DNA from: Kitasatospora phosalacinea
GTDB taxonomy: Bacteria; Actinomycetota; Actinomycetes; Streptomycetales; Streptomycetaceae
Assembly (NCBI RefSeq): GCF_030268885.1
Contig: NZ_BSSA01000038.1
Location: 15,651-75,662, forward strand
DNA length: 60,012 nt
Direction of reading: 5' to 3'
In this document: one piece after another, positions 23,616 to 32,143 of the stretch
Position numbering within the stretch: position 1 is the first letter of the stretch
How the letters are laid out: every line of letters starts with the position of its first letter
Made by a program: the position numbers and the translations under genes
Notes under the pieces: generated by a model
Told to the model about the DNA's origin: nothing
The model's input: only the letters and a program-made list of their open reading frames with translations
Databases searched by the model: none

Positions 23616-26600
23616 CGGTCACCGTCCCGGGCCAGGCGGGCGAGGGCCGCGGCGCGGGCCAGGTAGAGAACCTGGGCCTCGTCGTCGAAGTCGATGCGGT
23701 GCGCACGGACGTACGAGCAGTGCAGGAGGGAGCCGAGGACGTCGTCGGCCTGCACGCCTTGGGTGTGGGGGCCGGGGAAGTGCCGGCGGTACCAGTCGAG
23801 CGCCACGTGGCGGCCCGTCCAGGCGTCGACGATGGCATTGCCTGCGGGCTCCGCGCGCAGCGCCGCCCAGTCGTTGGCCGGGTCCGCGAGGCGTACGGCC
23901 TCGCGGAAGACCGGTCTGGGCACGGGTGCCGGGGCTTGGGTGGGGACGTTGTCGACGAGCCAGCGCAGCCCGGAGGTGGTCGAGCTGGTGAATCCCGTTG
24001 TGATGGCGACCGCGTGGGCGGCGAGCAGCGCCTGCCGGTCGGGCAACGCGGGCTGGGACAGCTGGGCGAGGACGGCGGCGGAGTCCGCGCGGAAGACATC
24101 TTCTGCTGCGGCCCAGGCGGGTCCTTCGCCCCACCGGCCCGTCTCGGCGTAGGAGGTCGGGTACACGACCTCGGACAGCAGCCCGGCCTGGTGGAGCTCG
24201 GCGGTCCAGCTGCTGATTACGGCGGCGGCCGGCCCGAAGGCGGCCGGGTCGGGCAGGGCGATGCGCAGTCGCAGGTGCTGGCGCGGGTCGCGGAAGCGGA
24301 CGAACCACCACGCCGGGTGCCCGAGCCGCGTGAGGAGGTCGGGCAGGTGGCGGGTGAGGACGGTGTCCTGTCGTTCCAGGTCGCCGTAGAGGGAGGCGAG
24401 GAGCACGCGGGAGGTTCCGGGGGCGTCGCCGTGGTCCGGCTGCAGGATTCGGGCCGGGGTGGGCTTGGGCAGGCGCGGCCAGGCCGGTGCACGGGTAGCG
24501 GTGACCGGGATGGCGATCTCGTGGGCCCGGCCGCTGGCCCAGCCGAGGTCGGTGGGGTCGGGCTCCTCGACGAGGACCGCGTGCGGGGCGGAGCGGAGGT
24601 GATCGCGTAGTAGGGACCGGTGGTCGGGGTGGTCGAGGTCGAGGGGCAGGCCCTGGCTGTCGGCGGCCAGCATCACGTGTCGCGGCGCCCGGTACCGCGT
24701 CAGCCACGATGTGAGGGCTTCGTCCCACTGCTGGCGTGGGGCGTTGGGGGCGGGGAGTTCGGCGGCGGTGAGCCGCCAGGCGGCTGGGGAGAGGATGATG
24801 CGCCGGCGCCGCAGCCGGGGCCGGAAGGGCAGTGCGTGGAGCGAGCCCCAGTCGAAGCGGGTGACCTGGTCGGTCTGGGCGCGGGAGAGCTCGGTGATCA
24901 ACCGGGCGAGCGGCGGGGTGTGGGTGCGCAGATTGAGGGCGTGGGTGGCGGCGGCCTCGATGCGGATGCCGAGGGCCGGTGCCGCCAGGTACATGCGCCG
25001 CCCGTCGCAGCCAACCGCGAGGTCTTCGGGGCTGAGGACGCCGTCGGAGGCGGGGCGGTGCTCGGCGAGGCTGATCACCAGCTGGCCGCTCGCCGTGCTG
25101 CGGGCGACGTGCCCGGTCGCCGGGTCCAGTGGCGGGTACGACAGCTGCGCGGTGACGGTACGGTCGTCCATTGTCGGTAGGTTCGTCAGCAGGTCGGTGA
25201 ACGCTGCCTGGTGCTCGGGTTCGAGCAGGTGGAGGAAGCGTCCGACGCAGACGCCGGCCGCGCGGGACACCGACGCCACCTCGAGTCGGAAGTCGCCCCG
25301 GTCGAGGGCCTGTCGGGAGCTGGCGTGGAGGCGGGCGACGATCTCCAGGTGCGGTGGCAGGCGGGGCTCGGTCGGCCCGAGGGCGAGCGCGGCGAGCAGT
25401 TCCTCGTCGAGGACGACCTCGCGCTCGCGTTCGAGTGCTGCCCGCTGGGCGAGGCAGGCGAGCAGCTGATCGCGTTCGTTGAAGCGCGGTGCCTCGGAGG
25501 GCCGGGCACCCGGGTAGCCATCGGGCCAGCCGATCCCGCTGTCGGCCACCATGTCGAGCAGCGGAACCAGCGCGCCGCGGCCGTAGCGCTCGTAGAACCG
25601 CTGGTGATAGGAGCGCCACGCCGCCGTGCCGTTGGGCGCGGCGCTGAGCCGGGCCAGCAACTGGGCGGCTCGGGCGGCCTCGTCGGCCACCGCGTGCGGG
25701 AGGACCAGGTCAGCGTCCAGCCGCAGGTCGACGGCCGGCACTGGACGGCCACCCTCGGCGCGGCGGAGATCGGCCAGGATCTCGGTCGTCTCGGCGATCT
25801 GGTCGGCGCCGGCCTTCTCCAGGGCCGCCAGGAGATACCCGAGGGGGTCGGGCTCGGTGGCGGGGGCGTGGAGGTTCGTGACGAGCGCCCGCTGGGCGAC
25901 GAGTTCGGACAGGATGCCGGTGACCTGGGCGCCGGTGGCCGTGGGGAATTCGGCGTGGACCTTGTCCGCCAGGTCCTGGAAGCGGAGCGGATGCCGGGCG
26001 GCGGCGAGCGCGAAGGCGACAGGGCGGGTATGGCGCAGGGTCGTCTCGGCCGCGGCCGTGCCGCCTGTGTGGCGGGCGAGCGGCCGGTGGGGGACGACGA
26101 GTCGATCGCCGCGCACCTGAACGGTGTTGTTCGCCGCTACGTCGAGGCGGGCCAGCACGGCGGAGTGGCGTTCCAACTGCTCGATCACGCCTGCGAGTCG
26201 GGACGCCGAGACGCGGGTGACAACGCGGTGCCTGTCACCCCACCGGACGTCGCAGGACGGTCCGAACGATGCGGCCTGCACTCCGGCGAAGTACCCGAAC
26301 GGGGTGGCGCGGCCGGCCGCGCGCAGGAGGTACCGGGCAGTGGCGTGCGCCGCGCGCCGCACCTCGCGCGGGTCGGGATGCGGCGCGGCGATCAGCTGGG
26401 CGACACGATCGGTGAGGGCCGGGCTCGCCAGGTCGAGGGACTGGACGAGGTCGTTGTCGGCCCAGAGCGTGTGCAGCCACAGCACCTGCTGGTGCGTCGC
26501 GTCGGTGTCTTCACCGTCGAGGTCCGGCCAGTCGGGAACCAGCCGGTCGGGGTGCGCGATGGCACGCACGAGCGCCACGCCGGCGGCGCGGTAGGAGGCC

Positions 26601-26620
26601 GTGGGAGCGGGTTGACGCAT
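23612..26620 (-). CDS. Class I lanthipeptide dehydratase (LanB), full length
   Basis: 1002 residues from ATG 26620. The N-terminal glutamylation domain shows the family mark RATPFGYFAGVQA (~100-115) and RLVVPHRPLAR; the C-terminal elimination domain has SLYGDLERQDTVLTRHLPDLL, WWFVRFRDPRQHLRLRI and SYAETGRWG. Known LanB enzymes use glutamyl-tRNA to glutamylate Ser/Thr, then eliminate glutamate. Both halves are present here, so the separate elimination-like domain at 20245-22332 is an additional copy. Start and stop positions fit an operon with lanC overlapping by GTGA. Confidence 0.93.
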   Translation of the reverse strand: MRQPAPTASYRAAGVALVRAIAHPDRLVPDWPDLDGEDTDATHQQVLWLHTLWADNDLVQSLDLASPALTDRVAQLIAAPHPDPREVRRAAHATARYLLRAAGRATPFGYFAGVQAASFGPSCDVRWGDRHRVVTRVSASRLAGVIEQLERHSAVLARLDVAANNTVQVRGDRLVVPHRPLARHTGGTAAAETTLRHTRPVAFALAAARHPLRFQDLADKVHAEFPTATGAQVTGILSELVAQRALVTNLHAPATEPDPLGYLLAALEKAGADQIAETTEILADLRRAEGGRPVPAVDLRLDADLVLPHAVADEAARAAQLLARLSAAPNGTAAWRSYHQRFYERYGRGALVPLLDMVADSGIGWPDGYPGARPSEAPRFNERDQLLACLAQRAALEREREVVLDEELLAALALGPTEPRLPPHLEIVARLHASSRQALDRGDFRLEVASVSRAAGVCVGRFLHLLEPEHQAAFTDLLTNLPTMDDRTVTAQLSYPPLDPATGHVARSTASGQLVISLAEHRPASDGVLSPEDLAVGCDGRRMYLAAPALGIRIEAAATHALNLRTHTPPLARLITELSRAQTDQVTRFDWGSLHALPFRPRLRRRRIILSPAAWRLTAAELPAPNAPRQQWDEALTSWLTRYRAPRHVMLAADSQGLPLDLDHPDHRSLLRDHLRSAPHAVLVEEPDPTDLGWASGRAHEIAIPVTATRAPAWPRLPKPTPARILQPDHGDAPGTSRVLLASLYGDLERQDTVLTRHLPDLLTRLGHPAWWFVRFRDPRQHLRLRIALPDPAAFGPAAAVISSWTAELHQAGLLSEVVYPTSYAETGRWGEGPAWAAAEDVFRADSAAVLAQLSQPALPDRQALLAAHAVAITTGFTSSTTSGLRWLVDNVPTQAPAPVPRPVFREAVRLADPANDWAALRAEPAGNAIVDAWTGRHVALDWYRRHFPGPHTQGVQADDVLGSLLHCSYVRAHRIDFDDEAQVLYLARAAALARLARDGDR

Positions 26621-26660
26621 GGCGGCGGACCTCTGGTTTCGGAGACGGGACGTTGGTGGG

Positions 26661-26697
26661 GGCCGGTTCCCCGGGAGCGTGTCCCGGGAAACCGGCC
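26661..26697 (-). terminator. Strong stem-loop between the precursor gene and lanB
   Basis: ggccggttccccggga (26661-26676) pairs with tcccgggaaaccggcc (26682-26697), one mismatch in 16 bp, loop gcgtg. It sits just after the precursor stop. Such partial terminators or RNA-stabilising hairpins are common after RiPP precursor genes and would raise precursor over enzyme levels. Confidence 0.7.
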
Positions 26698-26703
26698 GAA
26701 GGG

Positions 26704-26865
26704 TCAGTGCAGGCCGGTGGTGCAGGCGCCGCAGGTGCTGCCGCAGCCGTCATCGGTGAGGACCTGCAGGCTGGCCGTGTCGGTGGTCTCGACGGTGCGG
26801 ACGTCGAGGTCGAACTCGTCGCCGACGGCGGCCGTGGTGGCCGTGGTCTCGATCTTCTGAGCCAT
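26704..26865 (-). CDS. FxLD-family lanthipeptide precursor, 53 residues
   Basis: ATG at 26865 is preceded by AAGGAG at nine bases; TGA ends at 26704. The peptide starts MAQKIETTATTAAVGDE, then carries the FxLD leader motif FDLDVRTVE (F18, D19, L20, D21), a linker, and a Cys-rich tail beginning LTDDGCGSTC. The core holds Cys41, Cys45 and Cys48 with Ser43, Thr44, Thr49 and Thr50 as candidate dehydration sites, so up to three thioether rings are possible. It lies between the TauD-like gene and lanB in the same direction. The size, leader motif and neighbours make this a confident RiPP precursor. Confidence 0.93.
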   Translation of the reverse strand: MAQKIETTATTAAVGDEFDLDVRTVETTDTASLQVLTDDGCGSTCGACTTGLH

Positions 26866-26910
26866 GGTTGGCTTCTCCTTCGGAGGTTTTCCCTTGCGGG
26901 ACCTGGAGCC

Positions 26911-26929
26911 GGGGCGCGGGATGCGCCCC
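26911..26929 (-). terminator. Stem-loop between the oxygenase and precursor genes
   Basis: ggggcgc (26911-26917), loop gggat, gcgcccc (26923-26929): a perfect 7-bp stem right after the oxygenase stop at 26933 and upstream of the precursor ribosome site. It may terminate or attenuate read-through, or protect the precursor mRNA 5' end. Confidence 0.5.
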
Positions 26930-26932
26930 GTA

Positions 26933-27826
26933 TCACCAGGAGACGGTGGGGCGGCAGTGCCGCGTGTTGACGGTCAGTCGCTCTGCGGGAGGCAGCAGTT
27001 CGCCGGGAGTGCCCTCGGGGCGGCTTTCGGCGTGCGCGGTGGTGGGGCTGGGCAGCGACCATGGGGCGGGAAAGCCGGGGCCGAGGCCGAGCGTGGGGTG
27101 CGGTTCGCCCAGCGCGCGCAGTATCAGCCGCTCGCCCAGGAAAGCGGTGCGTCCGTGCAGCAGGCGGTGGTTGTCCAGCACGACGCCCTGCCCTGGGGTC
27201 AGGCGAAGCCGGACGGTGTTGCGGTCGATGGCGCGGCGCAGAGCCGGCAGGTGCGTTTCGGCGTCGGGCGAGAACCGGGCGAGGTCGTCCTGCCGCAGCC
27301 GCAGCCGCCAGCGGCCGTCGGACAGCGGCTGGAGAACGGGGGTGAAGTGGCCGCCCGATCCGCCGAAGTAGGCGGCCCGGTCGACGGAGAGCGCCTCGAG
27401 GGCGGCGGGGTGGTGCGCGGTCAATTCGGCGAGGACGGCCTGGCCGTCGACCAGGAGGCTCTCTCCGCCCTCGTCGCCGGCCCGTGCGCACGCCAGCAGG
27501 ATCAGGCGCGGCGGATCCGGCTGCTGCGCGCACTCGGTGTGCAGGGCCAGCGGGCCACGCCCCAGACCGGCGAAGCCCGGCCGTCCGGTGTGGCGGCCGG
27601 TGTCACGGATGACGGTTAGCCCGTCCGGGTCGGCATCCCGGTGCTGCCACAGGGAGGACATCAGCCGACCGGCCGCGAGGAGCACATCGTCGCGCCCGCC
27701 CAGCCTGGAGAGCCTCAGCAACCCGTGCTCGCGCAGCACCTCGCCGGCCCGCTCGCGCCCTGCTCCGTCCAGCACGCTCGCGGTGAAGACCTCGCCGGCG
27801 CTGCTGTTGGTGTCGGAAGACGGCAT
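26933..27826 (-). CDS. TauD/TfdA-like Fe(II)/2-oxoglutarate oxygenase
   Basis: 297 residues from ATG 27826 with a GGGAGA site. The metal facial triad is visible: HTE in PLALHTECAQQPDPP and the distal His in NHRLLHGRTAF; the 2-oxoglutarate-binding Arg follows in ERLILRALGE. The first acid is Glu rather than the usual Asp. Enzymes of this group hydroxylate amino-acid side chains. As first gene of the FxLD operon it is the likely tailoring hydroxylase of the peptide, though it could instead act on a free amino acid. Confidence 0.83.
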   Translation of the reverse strand: MPSSDTNSSAGEVFTASVLDGAGRERAGEVLREHGLLRLSRLGGRDDVLLAAGRLMSSLWQHRDADPDGLTVIRDTGRHTGRPGFAGLGRGPLALHTECAQQPDPPRLILLACARAGDEGGESLLVDGQAVLAELTAHHPAALEALSVDRAAYFGGSGGHFTPVLQPLSDGRWRLRLRQDDLARFSPDAETHLPALRRAIDRNTVRLRLTPGQGVVLDNHRLLHGRTAFLGERLILRALGEPHPTLGLGPGFPAPWSLPSPTTAHAESRPEGTPGELLPPAERLTVNTRHCRPTVSW

Positions 27827-28003
27827 GGTGGATCTCCCTCGTGGGACCGATTGGATGGGAGGCGACACACTCTCCAGCCCGGACCGGCCCGATGGAAAGT
27901 GACAGATTGTCAAAGCGTGATCACTGGCTCGCGATGCGTCGTGCCACTGCGCGACTGCTACCTTCGATGGGCCCGTGCCCGCCCGCTTGCCCCGGAAGAA
28001 GCG
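27827..28003. promoter_or_regulatory. Divergent promoter region of the lanthipeptide operon and Nudix/XRE pair
   Basis: 177 bp between divergent starts. It contains the inverted repeat TGACA-gat-TGTCA at 27900-27912. On the minus strand the same place reads TTTGACAATC, giving a TTGACA -35-like element toward the oxygenase; no convincing -10 box is seen. A nearly identical motif recurs at 38872-38883. The XRE protein encoded at 28439 is the obvious candidate to bind here. Confidence 0.5.
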
Positions 28004-28435
28004 ATGACCGGACAGACAGAACAGCCTTACGTGCCACCGGCTTTCCCGATCTCCATCAAGGGCGTCGTGCTCGACCAGCAGCAGCGGGTGCTGCTGCTGA
28101 AGAACGAGCGCCAGGAGTGGGAGCTGCCCGGCGGGAAGCTGGAGGGGACCGAGACCCCCGAGGAACGGGTGGTCGCGGAGATCCAGGAGGAGAGCGGCTG
28201 GACGGCGACCGCCGGTCCGCTGCTGGACGTGTGGATGTACGAGCCGATCCCCGGCCGCAAGGTCTTCATCGTCACCTACGGCTGCACCGCCACCGACGCC
28301 TCTCGGCCTCCGGTTGTCAGCCACGAGCACAAGGAAGCCGGCCTCTTCCACCGCGACGAGGTGCCCGGTCTGGTCATGCCGCAGGGCTACAAGGACTCCG
28401 TCGCCCGCTGGTACGAACTGCAGGACCGGGCCTGA
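28004..28435 (+). CDS. Nudix hydrolase
   Basis: 143 residues from ATG 28004 (GGAAGA upstream). The Nudix region is ELPGGKLEGTETPEERVV followed by AEIQEESGW; the first Arg of the usual RExxEE core is Ala, while the metal-binding Glu residues remain. Residues KGVVLDQQQRVLLLKNERQEW precede it. It is transcribed away from the lanthipeptide operon with the XRE gene three bases behind, and probably belongs to the same locus. Confidence 0.85.
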   Translation: MTGQTEQPYVPPAFPISIKGVVLDQQQRVLLLKNERQEWELPGGKLEGTETPEERVVAEIQEESGWTATAGPLLDVWMYEPIPGRKVFIVTYGCTATDASRPPVVSHEHKEAGLFHRDEVPGLVMPQGYKDSVARWYELQDRA

Positions 28436-28438
28436 CCG

Positions 28439-29587
28439 GTGGCCCGGATCGACCTCAACGGTGGAATCCGCTGGCACTGGACCACCCCGAGGGCCCAGGA
28501 CATCCTGCGCCGCCGCGCTCTGCCCGAGATCCTGCAGCTGTACCGGGAGATCCACAGCCTGCCGCAGCAGGAACTCGCAGACCTCCTCGGCTACTCCACC
28601 AGCTACGTCTCCCGCATCGAGACCGGCTCGCGCACCATCACCGACGTCGGCGCCCTGCGCCACATCGCCGATCGACTCGGCCTGCCGCCGCACTGTCTTG
28701 GCATCACTGATGACGCCGACGGAGACCACCAACTCGTGATCCAGCTCGCCGACTCCGTCCTGCGCCTGGCCGAGATCGCCCGCCAGGCCGGGCAGGCCAC
28801 CACCGCCGTCGCGGAACTGTGGCCGCTGGTCGCCCGCCTGGAGGCCCGCACCGCCGACGGGCACGCGGACCTCGACACCCTGCGTCTGCTCGCCCGCGCC
28901 AGAGTCGGTCTCGGCGTCGCCCTCGGCCACGTACTGCCGGAGGAACGCCTGGCCACAGCCGCCAGCTGGACCGGCAAGGGCCTCAGCATCGCCCGACGCC
29001 TGGACGACCCGGGCCTCCAAGCCCACGCCCTGCGCCACCACGGCAACGAACTGCGCAAGTCCGGCCTGCACCTCCGCGCGCTCGACCGCCTCGCGCAGGC
29101 ACGCGACACCGCCCGCACCATTACCGAACGCGCCGAAGCCGTCGTCCTCCTCGCCCGCGCCGCCGGAGCCGCGGGAAACGCCCCCGTCTTCGACGAGGCG
29201 GTCGAGGCCGGCCACCGACTCCTGGACGAGGCGCCGCCCACCGCGTTGTTCTCTGAGTTCACTATCCACGAGGTCCGCCTTCGCGGTCTCATGAGTACCG
29301 GACGGGTCGCGAAAGCAGTGCGGCAACTCGACCGGGCGCCGGCCGCCGGCCTCGGGGCGACCGCGCAGTGGCGGATCATCGCGGCAATCACCGCCGGGCA
29401 GGTACTGTTGCGCCGCGGAGACCTTGCAGGTGCGGGTGAGCAACTGAACGCCGCGATCGACGGTGCCACCATGCACTGCCTCCCTCACCAGCTCCAGCGC
29501 ATCGTCCGCGCAGGCGGCAACGTGCCTGATGTCCAGGAGCGGGCCAACGGGGCACTCGACCAGCTCCGCGCCGAGATAGCGGCTTGA
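28439..29587 (+). CDS. XRE-family regulator with a TPR-like C-terminal domain
   Basis: 382 residues, GTG at 28439, three bases after the Nudix stop. The helix-turn-helix is LPQQELADLLGYSTSYVSRIETGSR (~43-68), typical of Cro/CI folds. The remaining ~290 residues form helical repeats (DTLRLLARARVGLGVALGHV, AHALRHHGNELRKSGLHLRA, ERAEAVVLLARAAGAAGNAP), the usual ligand- or peptide-sensing part. In Streptomyces such proteins commonly control adjacent RiPP clusters, so it is the probable regulator of the FxLD operon. Confidence 0.85.
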   Translation: MARIDLNGGIRWHWTTPRAQDILRRRALPEILQLYREIHSLPQQELADLLGYSTSYVSRIETGSRTITDVGALRHIADRLGLPPHCLGITDDADGDHQLVIQLADSVLRLAEIARQAGQATTAVAELWPLVARLEARTADGHADLDTLRLLARARVGLGVALGHVLPEERLATAASWTGKGLSIARRLDDPGLQAHALRHHGNELRKSGLHLRALDRLAQARDTARTITERAEAVVLLARAAGAAGNAPVFDEAVEAGHRLLDEAPPTALFSEFTIHEVRLRGLMSTGRVAKAVRQLDRAPAAGLGATAQWRIIAAITAGQVLLRRGDLAGAGEQLNAAIDGATMHCLPHQLQRIVRAGGNVPDVQERANGALDQLRAEIAA

Positions 29588-29657
29588 CACGCGGTTCAGC
29601 GTCCCCGTGGTCGACAATTCACTACTCCCCTCCTGGTGTTGGATCGCTTGGGCTGTC

Positions 29658-29687
29658 CCCGGTAGCAACTGAGTACGGGTTGCCGGG
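29658..29687. terminator. Possible terminator hairpin between convergent genes
   Basis: cccgg-ta-gcaa (29658-29668) can pair with ttgccggg (29680-29687) with a two-base bulge, between the convergent XRE and GH15 genes. Stem quality is modest and no U tract follows. Confidence 0.3.
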
Positions 29688-29755
29688 CATCGCGCGGTCG
29701 CGGTGCGTCGGCGCTGAAGGCTAGGGACGGCGGGCCGGGATGGCCGTGGCGCCGG

Positions 29756-31639
29756 TCAGACGCGCAGGGCGTCGTCGGCTCGGCGGTGCTCGGAAAGCGG
29801 CAGCGGTGCCGCCATCAGGTGCAGGGAGTCCGCGAGGGACCAAGCGCTGAACCCTTGCGGGTAGTTGCCGAGTTGGCGCTTCTCGGCCGGGTCGTATTCC
29901 TCGGCGAGGAGGCCGAGGTCGCTGCGCAGCGCGAGGAGTCGCCCCGTGAGGTCGTGGGCCTCGGCGGGCCGGCCGATGAGGTGGAGGGCGTCGGCGAGCC
30001 AGAACGAGCAGGCGAGGAAGGCGCCTTCGTGTCCGGCGAGGCCGTCGACGTTGTCTGCTTCCCGGGTGACGTAGCGGCGGATCAGGCCGTCGGGGGTGGT
30101 GAGGTGGCGCTGGATCGCCTCGACGGTGCCGATCACCCGCTTGTCGTCCGGGGGCAGGAAGCCCACGCGCGGGATGAGCAGCAGGGCCGCGTCGAGGTCC
30201 GGGCTGCCGTAGCTCTGGGTGAAGGTGTTGCTCTCCGGGTCGTAGCCGTTGGCGCAGACGTCGGCGTGGATCTGGTCGGCGAGCTGGTGCAGGTTCGCGA
30301 GCAGCACGGTGTCGACGACCGGGCGGCGCTCCAGGATGCGAAGGGTGCGGTCGACGGCGACCCACGCCATCACCTTGGAGTGGGTGAAGTGCCGGCGGGG
30401 ACCGCGGATCTCCCAGATCCCCTCGTCGCGGTGCCGCCACCGCTGCTCCACTTGCCGTGTGAGGTCGAGAAGCAGGAGGTCGGCGGCGGGGTCGGGTGCG
30501 GCGCCGGCCTGTTCCATGGTCCACAGGGCGTCGGTGATCTCGCCGAACACGTCGAGCTGGAGCTGGCCGGCGGCGCCGTTGCCGATGCGCACCGGCGCGG
30601 ACGCCTGGTAGCCGGGCAGGTGCGCCAGGGTGCGCTCGGTCAGGTCCTTCTCGCCGCTGAGCGCGTAGATGACCTGCATCCGCTGGGCGCCGCCGGCAGT
30701 GGCGATGGTGCGGGTCAGCCACTGCCGCCAGGCGAGGGCCTCGTCGAGGTGGCCGAGGCGAGTGAGCGCGGTGGCGCTGAGCGCGGAGTCGCGCGGCCAC
30801 ACGTAGCGGTAGTCCCAGTTCCGCTGGCCGCCGATCTCCTCGGGCAGGGAGGTGGTGGGGGCGGCGACGATCCCGCCCTCGTGGTGGCACAGCAGTTTGA
30901 GGGTTGTCGCGGCGCGCAGGACCGCGGGCCGGTCGGGGCCGTAGTAGGTGCAGCGCGCTGTCCAGGTCCGCCAGTAGGCGCGCGCGGCCCGGAGCGCGGC
31001 TGGGCCGTCGGGGACCGGCGGGACCGGCCCGCCGGGGGCGTGGTGGGTGAGCGCGAAGACGACCTGCTGCCCGGCCTCGATGGTGAACTCGGCGCGCACG
31101 TCGCCCTGGTGGACCGTGACCGGCGCGGTGGCGTCGAGCCAGTACACCTCCGGGGCGCTGCCCACGGCGATCCTTCGGGTACCGGCGTCGTCGACGTCGC
31201 GGATCAGCGGCAGGGAGGTGGTGCCGTAGCCGGGACGCAGGCGGGCGAGGGAGCGCATGGCCACGGTGCCGGTCAGGCCCTCGACTATGCGGATCACCTG
31301 CGGGGCGGGGGCGTTGCCCGGGCCAGGTGCCGGGGTGGGCATGAAGTCGACCACCCTCGCCGTGCCGGTGGCGGTGTGCCAGTCGGTGACCAGGACGGCG
31401 CCCGCGCCCTCGTAGCGGCGGACCGGCGGCTCAGCGGCGTCGGCGGGGGCGATGCGCCACAGCCCGTGGTCATCGGTCCCGAGCAGCGAGGCGAAGAGGG
31501 CGGAGGAGTCGAAGCGGGGCAGGCACAGCCAGGTGATGGCGCCGTCCCGGTGGACGAGCGCAGCGGAGCAGGTGTTGCCGATGACGGCGTGGTCCTCGAT
31601 CAGACCGGGGGCGACGACGGGTTGGGCGGACACGGACAT
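29756..31639 (-). CDS. Glycoside hydrolase family 15 (glucoamylase or trehalase-like)
   Basis: 627 residues from ATG 31639. The N-terminal beta-sandwich domain starts VIGNTCSAALVHRDGAITWL and LPRFDSSALFASLLG; the alpha/alpha-barrel carries the family's NWDYRYVWPRDSALSA (274-289), and near the C terminus LGLLAEEYDP and RQLGNYPQGFSAWSL supply a catalytic acid/base. Actinobacterial members include trehalases and glucoamylases, so it would hydrolyse trehalose or alpha-glucans in the cytoplasm. No signal peptide. Its link to the neighbouring clusters is unclear. Confidence 0.88.
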   Translation of the reverse strand: MSVSAQPVVAPGLIEDHAVIGNTCSAALVHRDGAITWLCLPRFDSSALFASLLGTDDHGLWRIAPADAAEPPVRRYEGAGAVLVTDWHTATGTARVVDFMPTPAPGPGNAPAPQVIRIVEGLTGTVAMRSLARLRPGYGTTSLPLIRDVDDAGTRRIAVGSAPEVYWLDATAPVTVHQGDVRAEFTIEAGQQVVFALTHHAPGGPVPPVPDGPAALRAARAYWRTWTARCTYYGPDRPAVLRAATTLKLLCHHEGGIVAAPTTSLPEEIGGQRNWDYRYVWPRDSALSATALTRLGHLDEALAWRQWLTRTIATAGGAQRMQVIYALSGEKDLTERTLAHLPGYQASAPVRIGNGAAGQLQLDVFGEITDALWTMEQAGAAPDPAADLLLLDLTRQVEQRWRHRDEGIWEIRGPRRHFTHSKVMAWVAVDRTLRILERRPVVDTVLLANLHQLADQIHADVCANGYDPESNTFTQSYGSPDLDAALLLIPRVGFLPPDDKRVIGTVEAIQRHLTTPDGLIRRYVTREADNVDGLAGHEGAFLACSFWLADALHLIGRPAEAHDLTGRLLALRSDLGLLAEEYDPAEKRQLGNYPQGFSAWSLADSLHLMAAPLPLSEHRRADDALRV

Positions 31640-31675
31640 GCGGCGGCTCCGGGGAGGTACGGGTGGGAGGGGAGT

Positions 31676-32143
31676 TCAGGCGGCGCGGAGGGCTGCCAGC
31701 TGCTGGAGGGCGGCGGCGACGGTGGCGGCCAGCGTGGTGTGGACGGTCAGCCACGGAAGCTCGTGGTGCAGCCTGCCTGGCATGCCGCTGCGCCAGGCGG
31801 TGTCGGGGCCCCAGCCGACGACGAGCGAGCCGCGGCCGGAGAGGACCTGCCGGCTGTAGAGGTCGGCGACGGTGATCGGCCCGGCCGGTTCCCAGAAGAG
31901 CACCACGTCGGCGCACCGGATGGTGGTGGACTGCCAGCCCAGCGGAGCCCAGGCGGCGAACCGCCCGGTCCCGGCGGCCGGGTGGCGTGGGAACGGGTCG
32001 AGCACGGTCCCGTCGTAGCCGGACGTCGCGAGTAGGGTGGCGGCCTGCTCGCGCCACTCGTCTCCGTCGACGGCCCGGCCCGCCAGGTACACCGACGGGC
32101 GGCCGTCAGGGGTGTACGGCTCGGGCGGGTGGATCACTCTCAC
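31676..32143 (-). CDS. Nucleoside 2-deoxyribosyltransferase-like protein
   Basis: 155 residues; the GTG at 32143 overlaps the LuxR-like gene stop (GTGA). The fold pattern is VYLAGRAVDGDEWREQAATLL, then a VLDPFPRHP turn, FAAWAPLGWQSTTIRCADVVLFWEPAG, which matches the nucleoside 2-deoxyribosyltransferase-like superfamily (Rossmann-like, often grouped with SLOG/TIR-type nucleotide processors). Such proteins cleave or transfer glycosidic bonds of nucleosides. The substrate is not known. Confidence 0.7.
   Translation of the reverse strand: MRVIHPPEPYTPDGRPSVYLAGRAVDGDEWREQAATLLATSGYDGTVLDPFPRHPAAGTGRFAAWAPLGWQSTTIRCADVVLFWEPAGPITVADLYSRQVLSGRGSLVVGWGPDTAWRSGMPGRLHHELPWLTVHTTLAATVAAALQQLAALRAA

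Noticed and set aside
27827..29668. Upstream extension of the oxygenase frame to 29668
   Set aside because: It would run antisense through the Nudix and XRE genes; the ATG at 27826 has a good ribosome site and the extension is low-complexity.
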